DNA from: Anaerolineales bacterium Chloro_02 | GTDB lineage: Bacteria; Chloroflexota; Anaerolineae; Anaerolineales; Anaerolineaceae | Reading direction: 5' to 3' | NCBI GenBank assembly: GCA_001603765.1 | Contig: LUZV01000210.1 | Span: forward strand, 1 to 12,210 | DNA length: 12,210 nucleotides | Shown here: positions 12,172 through 12,210 of the stretch, piece by piece | Layout: each line of letters opens with the position of its first letter | How positions within the stretch are numbered: the stretch's first letter is position 1 | Notes under the pieces: model-generated | Databases searched by the model: none | The model's input: the letters and a program-made list of their open reading frames with translations, nothing else | What the model was told of the DNA's origin: nothing | Translations under genes and position numbers: made by a program

Positions 12172-12210
12172 TTTTTCTCCATTTAGACGAAAAATTAATT
12201 AGTTATGATG

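Overview
The window looks like an accessory region of a Gram-negative bacterium. A Desulfobacterota (deltaproteobacterial) host is my guess from the secreted GIGT-repeat protein and moderate GC, but nothing here proves a lineage. I see no rRNA, tRNA or CRISPR array. The sequence joins three kinds of material: a prophage-derived lysis block on the minus strand (about 820-4620), transposon and toxin-antitoxin debris (about 4840-6680), and an intact two-gene plus-strand operon that looks like a defence system (6682-10484). The left edge (minus-strand membrane protein, AT-rich) and the right edge (minus-strand secreted fibre-like protein) belong to other units.

The minus-strand block, read in its own direction, starts with a possible structured RNA or leader ending in an intrinsic terminator (4620-4799). 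It continues with a secreted 3D-domain protein, an amphipathic LLH-holin-like protein with a Ser/Thr tail, a two-TM holin-like protein, a 54-aa Cys-rich protein and a T4-type lysozyme. After a terminator come two tiny ORFs, a second terminator, a conserved 297-aa phage-family protein, a 64-aa single-TM protein and a strong final terminator. An 18-bp perfect palindrome fills the spacer of the promoter in front of the holin genes, and a 15/18 relative of it sits just upstream of the 3D-domain gene. They are probably operators for one repressor that is not in the window. No capsid, tail or packaging genes are visible, so this is a prophage remnant, a domesticated lysis cassette, or the end of a prophage cut by the transposon.

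The middle holds a decayed N-terminal fragment of a Tn3-family transposase (minus strand, with an in-frame amber codon), an intact AbiEi-type antitoxin, and an AbiEii toxin cut after residue 70, just before its nucleotidyltransferase Asp motif. About 550 bp of unrecognised sequence with three inverted repeats follows.

The most interesting unit is the operon at 6682-10484. It encodes an 883-aa protein with a PHP phosphoesterase domain, an SMC/ABC-like ATPase and a long coiled coil (TrlF-like). A 390-aa protein with an AlbA_2/Schlafen-type domain and a GHKL/HATPase-like domain follows, overlapping it by 22 nt. A nuclease or phosphoesterase coupled to a DNA-sensing ATPase, plus a Schlafen-like partner, next to AbiE and transposon debris, is what a defence island looks like. 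The defence role is inferred and is not shown by the sequence.
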